Shown one piece after another: positions 51,504-59,427 of a DNA stretch of 64,000 nt (positions are counted from its first letter, which is position 1; each line of letters begins with the position of its first letter). The DNA lies in the NCBI RefSeq assembly GCF_935825525.1, contig NZ_CAKXZT010000168.1, positions 333,148-397,147 on the forward strand, written 5' to 3'. The DNA comes from Mesorhizobium escarrei (GTDB lineage Bacteria > Pseudomonadota > Alphaproteobacteria > Rhizobiales > Rhizobiaceae). Made by a program: the position numbers and the translations under genes. The notes beneath the pieces were generated by a model, which was not told where the DNA came from, made no database searches, and was given only the letters and a program-made list of their open reading frames with translations.

Positions 51504-54089
51504 TTAGGTCCGCATCTTCTCGCCGCTCGGGTCGAAAGGCGGCTCGACATTGATGCGAGCCGGTCGTCGGCTTCCGAGGATTTCGATCTCGAATAGTCCG
51601 GCGCTCTCGTCCCCGGCCAAGGCAGCCGGCACATAGCCTTGCGCCATCGATTTCTTGATATAATGGGCATAGCCGCCGGAGGTGACCCAGCCGACCACGC
51701 GCCAGTCACCGTCGACGATGCCACGCACGGCCGAAGCGCCTTCCGCGGCCCTGGAGCCGCGCACTTCCTTGCCGTCCGCGTCGAAACGCGGCGCGCCATA
51801 GCCATGCGGCTTTTCCACCGTGCCGTAGTCCTTGTCGCCGACCTTGGCCCAGATTGGTTCGTCGCCCATCACATCGGCATCCGCGGCATCGACGATGAAG
51901 GAGACTCGGCGCAGTTTTGGTCCTTCCGCCTGCTCCCTGGCTGCCGCTTCGCGTCCGATGAAGTCGTTCTTCTCCAGCTTGACGAAGCGGTCCATCGCCC
52001 CTTCGAACGGCCCGTAGATCGGGCGCAGCTCGCGGAACCAGGTCGGAAAATTCTTCTCCAGGCGCATCGAGAGCAGGGCGCGCATGCCGAAATCGACGAG
52101 GCCGAACTCTTCGCCCGCCTCCCTGATCGCCTTGTAGACGAGACGCTGGTAGGCCGGCGCCATCCAGATCTCGTAACCGAGATCGCCGGTATAGGTAATG
52201 CGGTTGACCATGCAGGGCGCGCCGCCGACCGCCATCTCGCGAAAATCCATGAAGCGGAAGGCCTTGGTCGAGATGTCGACATCAACCAGTGTCTGCAGCA
52301 GGTCGCGTGACTTCGGCCCGGCAATCGACAAGCCGACCAGCGTCTGGTCGAAGCGGTGGATGCGGACCTGCGACGCCCTTGGACCATCCTTCGGCAGGTG
52401 CTTCTCGAACCAGCGCATATGATATTTTTGCGCCGCCGACGAGCTCCAGATCATGAAGCGCTCTTCGCCCGCCTTGGCGATGGTGAAATCGCCGATCAGC
52501 CTGCCGAACTCGTTCAGCATCGGCGTCAGCACGATGCGGCCGGTCTTCGGCATGCGGTTGGTCATCAGCCGGTTGAGGAAATCTTCCGCTCCCGGCCCTG
52601 AAACTTCGTATTTGGCGAAATTGGCGATCTCGGTGACGCCGACCTTCTCGCGGGTGGCGCGCACTTCCTCGCCGATCGGCCCGAAATCGTTGGAGCGATG
52701 GAAGGAAACGATGTCCTTCGGCTCGGTGCCTTTCGGGGCGAACCAGAGCGGGGTTTCGAGGCCCCAGCTATCGCCCATGACGGCGTTGTTGGCCAGCATC
52801 GTATCATAGAGTGGCGTCGTTTGCGCCGGGCGCGCCGCAGGCAGTTCCTCGTTGGGAAAGCGGATGGAAAAACGGCGCGAATAATTTTCGCGCACCTTGG
52901 CGTTGGTGTAGCGCAGCGTCGCCCATTCGCCGAAACGCGCGACGTCCATGCCCCAGACGTCGAAGCCGGGATCGCCATGGACCATCCAGTTCGACAGCGC
53001 CAACCCGACGCCGCCGCCCTGCGAGAAACCGGCCATGACGGCGCAGGCGCACCAGAAATTGGTCAGGCCCTGCACCGGGCCGACCAGCGGATTGCCGTCG
53101 AGCGCGAAGGTGAAGGGACCGTTGATGATCTGCTTGATGCCGGCCTTCTCGATGCCGGGAAAATGCTTGAAGCCGATTTCCAGCGACGGCGCGATGCGGT
53201 CGATGTCGGGCTGCAGCAGCTCATGGCCGAAATCCCACGGCGTGTTGACCGGAGACCACGGCTTGCAGGCTTTTTCATAAGTGCCGAGCAGGATGCCGTT
53301 GCGTTCCTGGCGGGTGTAGATCTCGCCCTTGAAGTCCATAACGCCGATCATCTCGCGGCCGGTCGACTTGTTGAATTCCTCGACCTCCGGCATCGGCTCG
53401 GTCAAAAGATACATATGCTCCATCGCCAGCAGCGGCAGCTCGACGCCGACCATACGGCCGATCTCGCGCGCCCACAGGCCGCCGCAGTTGACGACATGAT
53501 CGGCCTTGACCGTGCCTTGCTCGGTAACGACGTTCCAGGTGCCGTCGACCTCCTGCGTCAGCTCGACGACGCGGTTGCGCAGCACGATTTCGGCGCCGAG
53601 CTTCCTGGCGGCCTTGGCGTAGGCGTGGGTGGTGCCGGAAGGATCGAGATGGCCTTCGACCGGATCCCACATGGCGCCGACGAAATTCGTCTCGTCCATC
53701 AGCGGGAACATCGCCTTGGCCTCTGACGGCGTGATCAGCTCGGTGTCCATGCCGAGATAGCGGCCTTTGGCGTGGGCAAGGCGCAGGAAGTCCATGCGCT
53801 CCGGCGTGTCGGCCATCATCACGCCGCCGGTCAGGTGCAGCGAGCAGGACTGGCCGGAAAGCTCTTCGATCTCCCTGTAGAGCTGCACCGTGTAGGCCTG
53901 CAGCTTGGCGACATTGGGATCGCCATTGAGCGTATGGAAGCCGCCCGCCGCATGCCAGGACGAACCGGAGGTGAGCTCCGAACGCTCGATCAGCATGATG
54001 TCGGTCCAGCCGGCCTTGGCCAGATGGTAAAGCACCGAGCAGCCGACCACACCGCCACCGATGACAACCGCTTTTGCATGAGATTTCAT
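51504..54089 (-). CDS. FAD-dependent dehydrogenase with GcvT domain (dimethylglycine dehydrogenase-like)
   Basis: 861 residues. DAO domain with AVVIGGGVVGCSVLYHLAKA, LTSGSSWHAAGGFHTLN and GVMMADTPERMDF; FAO_M middle; GcvT domain from about residue 430 (TREKVGVTEIANFAKYEVSG, VGLSIAGPKSRDLLQTLV, TYTGDLGYEIWMAPAYQR). This is the best match among the three paralogues to classical dimethylglycine dehydrogenase, which yields sarcosine plus methylene-THF. The start overlaps the DUF559 gene by 4 bp. Fed by bmt (dimethylglycine) and feeding soxBDAG in the proposed scheme. Confidence 0.9.
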   Translation of the reverse strand: MKSHAKAVVIGGGVVGCSVLYHLAKAGWTDIMLIERSELTSGSSWHAAGGFHTLNGDPNVAKLQAYTVQLYREIEELSGQSCSLHLTGGVMMADTPERMDFLRLAHAKGRYLGMDTELITPSEAKAMFPLMDETNFVGAMWDPVEGHLDPSGTTHAYAKAARKLGAEIVLRNRVVELTQEVDGTWNVVTEQGTVKADHVVNCGGLWAREIGRMVGVELPLLAMEHMYLLTEPMPEVEEFNKSTGREMIGVMDFKGEIYTRQERNGILLGTYEKACKPWSPVNTPWDFGHELLQPDIDRIAPSLEIGFKHFPGIEKAGIKQIINGPFTFALDGNPLVGPVQGLTNFWCACAVMAGFSQGGGVGLALSNWMVHGDPGFDVWGMDVARFGEWATLRYTNAKVRENYSRRFSIRFPNEELPAARPAQTTPLYDTMLANNAVMGDSWGLETPLWFAPKGTEPKDIVSFHRSNDFGPIGEEVRATREKVGVTEIANFAKYEVSGPGAEDFLNRLMTNRMPKTGRIVLTPMLNEFGRLIGDFTIAKAGEERFMIWSSSAAQKYHMRWFEKHLPKDGPRASQVRIHRFDQTLVGLSIAGPKSRDLLQTLVDVDISTKAFRFMDFREMAVGGAPCMVNRITYTGDLGYEIWMAPAYQRLVYKAIREAGEEFGLVDFGMRALLSMRLEKNFPTWFRELRPIYGPFEGAMDRFVKLEKNDFIGREAAAREQAEGPKLRRVSFIVDAADADVMGDEPIWAKVGDKDYGTVEKPHGYGAPRFDADGKEVRGSRAAEGASAVRGIVDGDWRVVGWVTSGGYAHYIKKSMAQGYVPAALAGDESAGLFEIEILGSRRPARINVEPPFDPSGEKMRT

Positions 54090-54544
54090 GAAGATAGTTC
54101 CGTTTTTGAAGAGATTGAATCGAGTGCGCGGGGCGTGAGAACGAAGCGGAGGTCGGATACAGCGATGTTTTCGGCCAGCCTGCCATCAAGCGCGGCAAGG
54201 ATGGTTTCACAGACCGAAGTACGATGTTTCAGGACGTCATGGTTCCAAAGACGCAGAACCGAATAGCCTTGGGCGCGCATGAAATCGTCGCGGCGGCGGT
54301 CACATGAACTGCCGGCGTGTTGGTGTCCATCAACTTCAACGACAAGCCATTTCTCGCGGCACGCGAAGTCTGCAAAAAAGGGGCCGATGGAAAACTGACG
54401 CGTAAAGCGATAGCTGCCAAGCTTGCGCGCCTTTAGTTCAAACCAAAGCAATGCTTCCGCCTGATTGCCTGCTTGCCTGAGTTTTCGTGGTCGCTGGGTT
54501 GTACCTATGCGGCGACTGCGTGTCTGGGGAATGGCGTCCCCCAC
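54086..54544 (-). CDS. DUF559 (endonuclease-fold) protein
   Basis: About 152 residues if the GTG at 54542-54544 is used; the true start is uncertain. The DUF559 domain is clear: GNQAEALLWFELKARKLGSY, RFTRQFSIGPFFADFACREK, WLVVEVDGHQHAG (PD-(D/E)XK-like D...E-x-D) and FMRAQGYSVLRLWNHDVL. The frame continues upstream to 54700, but that part is translated from a palindromic intergenic repeat (54538-54679) and is not a genuine N-terminus. No ATG exists between the repeat and the domain. The stop overlaps the dehydrogenase start by 4 bp. Function of DUF559 proteins is unknown; a Vsr-like nuclease fold is predicted. Confidence 0.75.
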   Translation of the reverse strand: MGDAIPQTRSRRIGTTQRPRKLRQAGNQAEALLWFELKARKLGSYRFTRQFSIGPFFADFACREKWLVVEVDGHQHAGSSCDRRRDDFMRAQGYSVLRLWNHDVLKHRTSVCETILAALDGRLAENIAVSDLRFVLTPRALDSISSKTELSS

Positions 54545-54679
54545 TCCGTCGCTGCTTCGCAGCGCCACCTCTCCCCCCTCCGGAGGGAGAGGAAGGGCGC
54601 CGGCTGGAATAATCTCACGCCCTTCCTCTACCCCGTCGAGCGGGGGAGAGGTGTCGAGCGAAGCTCGACGGAGTGGGGG
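54538..54679. repeat. Long imperfect palindrome, dispersed repeat
   Basis: CCCCCACTCCGTCG...CGACGGAGTGGGGG at the ends, CCACCTCTCCCCC...GGGGGAGAGGTG inside, and GAGAGGAAGGGCG...CGCCCTTCCTCT nearest the centre, so 142 bp can fold as one arm on the other. It has the look of the CTCCGTCGAGCTTCGCTCG element found scattered in mesorhizobial intergenic regions. It covers the 5' end of the DUF559 gene. Confidence 0.75.
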
Positions 54680-54696
54680 TCGACTACTCATCAGGA

Positions 54697-56274
54697 TCAA
54701 AAATCGGTCGGCGCGCCGCCTTCGGACCGACGTTTGTCGACGAAGGCGTTGAGCTCCTCGCGGATCGCCGGGTCCATATAGGGCTCTTCATAAGAGGCCA
54801 GCCGCTCCTTCCACACCCGATTGGCTTTTTCGATAGCTGTCGGCGATCCGGCTTCCGCCCAGGTCTCGAAATTGCGCCAGTCGGAGATGACAGGCGAATA
54901 GAACGCGGTCTTGTAGCGGTCCTGGGTATGCTGGGTGCCGAAGAAATGGCCGCCCGGACCGACGTCGCGGATGGCGTCGATGGCCAGTGCTTCCTCCGAA
55001 AGGTCGAGCGGGGTCAAAAATTCGGCTACCATCTGCAGCAGATCGATGTCCAGGATGGTCTTCTCGTAGGAGCAGCGCAGGCCGCCTTCCAGCCAGCCGG
55101 CCGCATGCATCATCAGATTGCCGCCGCCCTGGATGGCGCCCCACAGCGAGAATACGCTTTCATAGGCGGCCTGTGCGTCGACCGTGTTGGCGGCGCAGGT
55201 GTTGGAGGTGCGGTAAGGGATGTTGTAGCGGCGGGCGAGCTGGCCGCCGACCAATTGCGCCTTCATGTATTCCGGCGTGCCGAAGGCCGGCGCGCCGGAC
55301 TTCATGTCGACGTTGGAGGTGAAACCGCCATAGCCGACGGGCGCGCCCTTGCGCACCATCTGGGCGAAGGCAATGCCGGACAGTGCCTCGGCATTCTGCT
55401 GCACCAGCGCACCGGCGATGGTCACTGGCGCCATGGCGCCCGACAGGGTGAACGGCGTCACGATGACGACCTGGCCCTTGCTCGACATCTGGATGATGCC
55501 TTCCATCATCGGCACGTCGAGCTTGAGCGGCGAATTGGTATTGATGATGGTGAACACCGACGGCTGTTCGAGAAGCTGTTCGTCGCTGATGCCGCGCGCG
55601 ATCCTGGTGATCTCGATGCCGTCGACATTGCGCTCCTTGCCGAGCGAATAGATGTGGAACACCTTGTCGGTGAGCACGCTCAAATCGCGGATGCATTCAA
55701 GGTGCCGGACGGACGGATGGATGTCGATCGGCTCGACCGGATAGCCGCCCGTGCAGTTCAGGATGTTATGCATCTGCGCAAGCTTGAGGAAGTTTCGATA
55801 GTCCTGCTGGTTGCCCGGCCGGCGGCCGCGATCGATGTCGGAACAATTGGGCGCCGACGCCATCATCGAGATGATCAGGTTGTCGCCGCCGAAGCGGACA
55901 TTGTGCGTCGGATTGCGGGCATGGATGGTGAATTCCGACGGGCAGTGGGAAACCAGCTCGAGGATCATGTCGCTGTCGAAGCGCACCCGCTCGCTGCCTT
56001 CGCGGACATCCGCGCCATGCGCCTTCATGATGCTTCTCGCCTCGTCGTGCAGCACGTCGACGCCGATTTCCCTGAGCACGCGCAGCGAGGCGAGGTGAAT
56101 CGATTCCAGCTCGTCGTCGGAGACCAGCTTAGTCGGCGTCAGCGGGATTTTCAGCTGACGGAAAGGCGGCTGCTCGAATGCCGCCGCTGCGCCGGCGCGC
56201 TTGCCCGCGCGGCCGCCGCGACGGGCGCGGTCGTTTGCCAATGCCGGTTCGGCGGGATGAAGGGCGGCGGTCAT
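54697..56274 (-). CDS. MttB-family (non-pyrrolysine) corrinoid methyltransferase, paralogue 2
   Basis: 525 residues from ATG 56272-56274, nearly the same length as paralogue 1 and without an in-frame amber codon. Matching landmarks: SDDELESIHLASLRVLREIG, MAPVTIAGALVQQNAEALSG, GFTSNVDMKSGAPAFGTPEY, MHAAGWLEGGLRCSYEKTIL and VGPGGHFFGTQHTQDRYKTA. It also starts with a basic Ala/Arg/Gly-rich leader (RARRGGRAGKRAGAAAA). It stands 14 kb from the corrinoid-protein gene with no carrier of its own nearby, and is next to DUF559 and dehydrogenase genes. Probably a different quaternary-amine substrate. Confidence 0.87.
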   Translation of the reverse strand: MTAALHPAEPALANDRARRGGRAGKRAGAAAAFEQPPFRQLKIPLTPTKLVSDDELESIHLASLRVLREIGVDVLHDEARSIMKAHGADVREGSERVRFDSDMILELVSHCPSEFTIHARNPTHNVRFGGDNLIISMMASAPNCSDIDRGRRPGNQQDYRNFLKLAQMHNILNCTGGYPVEPIDIHPSVRHLECIRDLSVLTDKVFHIYSLGKERNVDGIEITRIARGISDEQLLEQPSVFTIINTNSPLKLDVPMMEGIIQMSSKGQVVIVTPFTLSGAMAPVTIAGALVQQNAEALSGIAFAQMVRKGAPVGYGGFTSNVDMKSGAPAFGTPEYMKAQLVGGQLARRYNIPYRTSNTCAANTVDAQAAYESVFSLWGAIQGGGNLMMHAAGWLEGGLRCSYEKTILDIDLLQMVAEFLTPLDLSEEALAIDAIRDVGPGGHFFGTQHTQDRYKTAFYSPVISDWRNFETWAEAGSPTAIEKANRVWKERLASYEEPYMDPAIREELNAFVDKRRSEGGAPTDF

Positions 56275-56502
56275 GATAGTCCTCGTACGCTGCGACGGTG
56301 CGGCGGCATAATGGACCGACCGCCGGCCCGCCATTGCGGAGGCGGCGACCACTAGGGCGAGGGAAGCGACATGGACGTTCGCCGGCCGGACGCACCAGGG
56401 CGAAACCAGATCTGTGCCCGAACTGTGAAATATGTCACGTTGCGATCACGTCATATTGAGTAAGTACATTGAATACAAACCGTCCTGAGGGGGACTATTT
56501 CC

Positions 56503-58371
56503 GTGCCGGATGTTGTCAGCGTGCGTGCAGCGACCAACAACGAAGTCGCCTTCATTGCCTGGGATATTGACGGAATGATCGACGGCTGTCTCGGCTTCGA
56601 GATCGTCCGCATCTATCCCAGCACTGGCGAGGAACGCTGTCTGGCGTCCTGGGTGCCTTTCCGGGGGCAACGCAACAGGGACTGGATTCCGCAGGATACC
56701 GGCGTCTGGCCGGTGCAGAAGACATTCTGGCGCGATCTTACGGTGCGGCGGCGCCGCGACAGCGTTGAAATCAGGCCGGATGGCGAAATGGTCGCCTACC
56801 GGGTGCGTCCGGTCGGCGACATGCGGCCCGGCCTCGTTCCGGTGCCGGTGCGGCCCGAGAAAGCCTATACCGGAGCGGCGCGGCCGCTCGGCTATCTCGG
56901 ACAAGGTGCCGTCAGCCCGACCATTTTTCTGGGATCGATGTTCGGCAACGCGCGGCTCGCCTTCACCAACGGCGTGCTCTCGACGCAATGGCTGTCGCGC
57001 GCGCTGGAAGACGCCGGCATCAAGGTCGGGCAGCGCGATAAGATCAGGGCCGAGCTTCAGCGTCCCGGCAGCAAGATACGCGCCTATCTTCACGGCGAGG
57101 TTCCGGACGTGCTCACCAGCCTGATGAAACGGGCCAAGGCCGAGGGCGGCACTGTCAGGCTTGCCCTCTACGAACTTGGCGATGACGAATTGTGCGACGC
57201 GATCATCGACGCCAAGGATGTCGTCGACGTCATTCTTTCGAATTCGGGCAGGGATGAACAAACGAAGGCGTGGGACGCGGGCAACGCGCCATTCAGAAAG
57301 CGGCTGCGCGACGCCGGCGTCGTGCTGACCGATCGTCTGTTCAACAACAACCATATCGGCCACAACAAGTTTGCCGTCTACCGCGACGCCCAGGGCAATC
57401 CGCAAGCGGTCATGACCGGCAGCACCAACTGGACGTCGACGGGCATTTGCGGACAGTCCAACAACGCCTTCATCCGCGACGACCCTGCCATGGCCGAAGT
57501 GTTCGATGCCTATTGGGAACGGATGAAAGCCGACGTGTTCCCGCCGCCGGCAAGCGATAGTGCCGCCGGGCGTGTGGCGCAGAAGCAAGGCAGGCCGTTT
57601 CGCCTGAAGAATCGCACACCGAACCATGTCAATGGAACCACCATCTGGTTCTCGCCAAACGATCCCGACCGCAGCAAAAAGGACATCTCGGTGCGGCCTG
57701 TCGATCTCGAAGACGTTTTCGCACGGATCAAGGCGGCGAAGGAGGCGGTGCTCTTTCTCGTGTTCAATCCGTCGCGGCTTGGCAACAATTCGGTCATCGA
57801 TCAGGCGGTCGCGGCGGCGACGGCGAATCCAAAGCTGATCGTGCAAGGCGCAATCAGCGATCACACCGCCATGCCTAACTACGTTGCCCCGACCCGGGAT
57901 CCGGTCACCAAAAAATCGAACAGGGACGGCAAATCGCCATTCGTCTTTCCGGAGAAGGTCTGGGAGGCGCCGAACGTCTCCATCGTCAGGGCGGCCAACC
58001 TGACCGGGGCCTCCGTCGCGCGAGATTTCCAGGCGGAAGTGCTGACCGTCGGCCATGCGATCGTCCACGACAAGATCGTCATCATCGATCCGATGGCCGA
58101 CAACGCCACCGTCATCGCCGGCAGCCACAACCTTGGCTACAAGGCGTCCTATGAAAACGACGAGAACATGGTGATCGTCGAAGGCGACAAGACGTTCGCT
58201 GCGGCCTTTGCGGTGCATATGCTCGACGTGTTCGACCATTACAAGTTCCGCGCCTGGCGCAGAACGATTGGAGAAGGACCGTCGGACAATGACGGGCTCT
58301 CCATCGACGACAACTGGCTGAAACCTTACGCCGACGGCAGGAAGGGGGCGATTGCCCGGTATTTTCCGTAG
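56503..58371 (+). CDS. Phospholipase D-like protein with two HxK motifs
   Basis: 622 residues from a GTG preceded by GAGGGGG. Two PLD half-sites: HNKFAVYRD at 287-289 (H287, K289) followed by TGSTNWTSTG, and VHDKIVIIDP with H522/K524 followed by AGSHNLGYKASYENDENM. Both lack the full HKD spacing ideal but keep His, Lys and the GS/TN pairs. No signal peptide. The N-terminal 120 residues (FIAWDIDGMIDGCLGFEIVR) form an Ig-like or carbohydrate-like domain I cannot name. PLD proteins can be nucleases or lipases, including secreted antibacterial effectors. The last 28 bases of the gene are part of an 87-bp direct repeat whose second copy is at 59273. Confidence 0.85.
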   Translation: MPDVVSVRAATNNEVAFIAWDIDGMIDGCLGFEIVRIYPSTGEERCLASWVPFRGQRNRDWIPQDTGVWPVQKTFWRDLTVRRRRDSVEIRPDGEMVAYRVRPVGDMRPGLVPVPVRPEKAYTGAARPLGYLGQGAVSPTIFLGSMFGNARLAFTNGVLSTQWLSRALEDAGIKVGQRDKIRAELQRPGSKIRAYLHGEVPDVLTSLMKRAKAEGGTVRLALYELGDDELCDAIIDAKDVVDVILSNSGRDEQTKAWDAGNAPFRKRLRDAGVVLTDRLFNNNHIGHNKFAVYRDAQGNPQAVMTGSTNWTSTGICGQSNNAFIRDDPAMAEVFDAYWERMKADVFPPPASDSAAGRVAQKQGRPFRLKNRTPNHVNGTTIWFSPNDPDRSKKDISVRPVDLEDVFARIKAAKEAVLFLVFNPSRLGNNSVIDQAVAAATANPKLIVQGAISDHTAMPNYVAPTRDPVTKKSNRDGKSPFVFPEKVWEAPNVSIVRAANLTGASVARDFQAEVLTVGHAIVHDKIVIIDPMADNATVIAGSHNLGYKASYENDENMVIVEGDKTFAAAFAVHMLDVFDHYKFRAWRRTIGEGPSDNDGLSIDDNWLKPYADGRKGAIARYFP

Positions 58372-58430
58372 TGGCCTGAATGGCGCCGCGGACCCTTGAA
58401 CAAGTCATGCTCTGGCTGGCGCAAGCGGTT
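58344..58430 (+). repeat. 87-bp direct repeat, copy 1 (3' end of the PLD-like gene)
   Basis: Identical to 59273-59359 except for 2 bases (offset 929). It includes the last codons and stop of the PLD-like gene and about 60 bp of 3' flank. Confidence 0.95.
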
Positions 58431-58431
58431 C

Positions 58432-58994
58432 TCAGACTGGCATTGTCGCCCCTCCAGAGTGAGTCCCGGTCGCCAAATCCACCGTGAAGCCTTGCTCGGA
58501 CTCGGTCTGAATGTCCCAAAACACGCCACAAATAGTATCGTAGGTCATCGTTGTGAGTTTCAGATTATCCCACGAAATTCTCTCAGTTCGCCATGCCTCT
58601 CCATTGACGCCGATCGCCAAAAGCTCCGTATTATTGACAAATATAAGAAGTCTATACTTCACAGAGCTTCGAACAGCAATTACCGGGACGATTGTAAGGC
58701 TTTCGTGCACCTTGGGGTCAGTAACATTAACAATGTAAGCCTGGCCTGCGGATATTGCGCAGAACTTGTTTGGATTTGGAGTAGTAAATACGCCCGTTAC
58801 CGTTTTTGGTCCGAACCGCCCAGACGCAAGGGTGCCAATCCACTCCTCGCCTTCATACGGAACTACACGAACGTTCAGCCCATCATGGCCGCCCGATTCA
58901 GGCCCCCCGGATAGAACACCCGTTTGGTGCTTTCAGGGGGCAGGTCGCTCAGAACATCGAGTTCGAAAGCTGATGCAAATGGTTGCTCGATCAT
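58432..58994 (-). pseudogene. Immunity-like protein gene, frameshifted
   Basis: ATG at 58992-58994 opens MIEQPFASAFELDVLSDLPP and the frame continues RVFYPGG, then leaves frame at a run of six G (plus strand C6, 58903-58908). One extra G restores a continuous reading frame that continues PESGGHDGLNVRVVPYEGEE and ends WDIQTESEQGFTVDLATGTH-SGGATMPV, 187 residues in total. The middle and end read like small immunity proteins of polymorphic toxins (WDNLKL, then FxVDLxTGxHxGG). The start overlaps the stop of the toxin-tail remnant (ATGA). GC is visibly lower than in the flanks. A sequencing error or a slippage-controlled gene would look the same. Confidence 0.6.
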
Positions 58995-59272
58995 TTTGGG
59001 TCCGCTTTGAAAAAGCGATGCAGGATAACCTCGGTCTTCTTCCCCGACGACGAAGGACGGACGCCGATTTCAAACAAGCCATTACTGCGGTTAACCCGCC
59101 CGGGCAACGTATACATTATGGCATCGTTGCTCATGTTGGGCTCGCGGTTCGCCAGAAGTTCGGGGTCACTGTCTTCGTAACGTTGTGGAAAATCTCTGCA
59201 TTAACTCGGGGAAGTTGTGGAATGGCCCGGATTCTCCCGCGCGCCGGAGGAGTTCGCGAGCTGAATATATAC
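58991..59272 (-). pseudogene. Decayed polymorphic-toxin C-terminal tail
   Basis: Three frames on the minus strand each carry one piece of what looks like a single domain: IYSARELLRRAGESGPFHNF (59267 downward), NAEIFHNVTKTVTPNFWRTA (about 59200-59140) and SNDAIMYTLPGRVNRSNGLF, then EIGVRPSSSGKKTEVILHRF (59134-58991, ending FKADPK). The order ARxLxRRAxxxGPxHNFP / VTPNF / LPGxVNxxxGxFEIGVRPSxSGxTEVIxHRFF is that of toxin tails seen at the end of Rhs-type and related proteins in proteobacteria (recalled, not searched). At least two frameshifts and loss of everything N-terminal at the repeat boundary (59272/59273) make it a remnant. Confidence 0.5.
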
Positions 59273-59359
59273 GGGGGCGATTGCCCGGTATTTTCCGTAG
59301 TGGCCTGAATGGCGCCGGGGACCCTTGAACAAGTCATGCTCCGGCTGGCGCAAGCGGTT
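59273..59359 (+). repeat. 87-bp direct repeat, copy 2
   Basis: Second copy of 58344-58430 with 2 mismatches. It abuts the toxin-tail remnant on its left and leads into the MFS gene upstream region on its right. Confidence 0.95.
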
Positions 59360-59427
59360 TTTGCCGCCGGTGCTTCCCGGCATGCCGCCGAAACGCTAAT
59401 CGTGCAGGCTCCCTGTTGGTGCGGATC

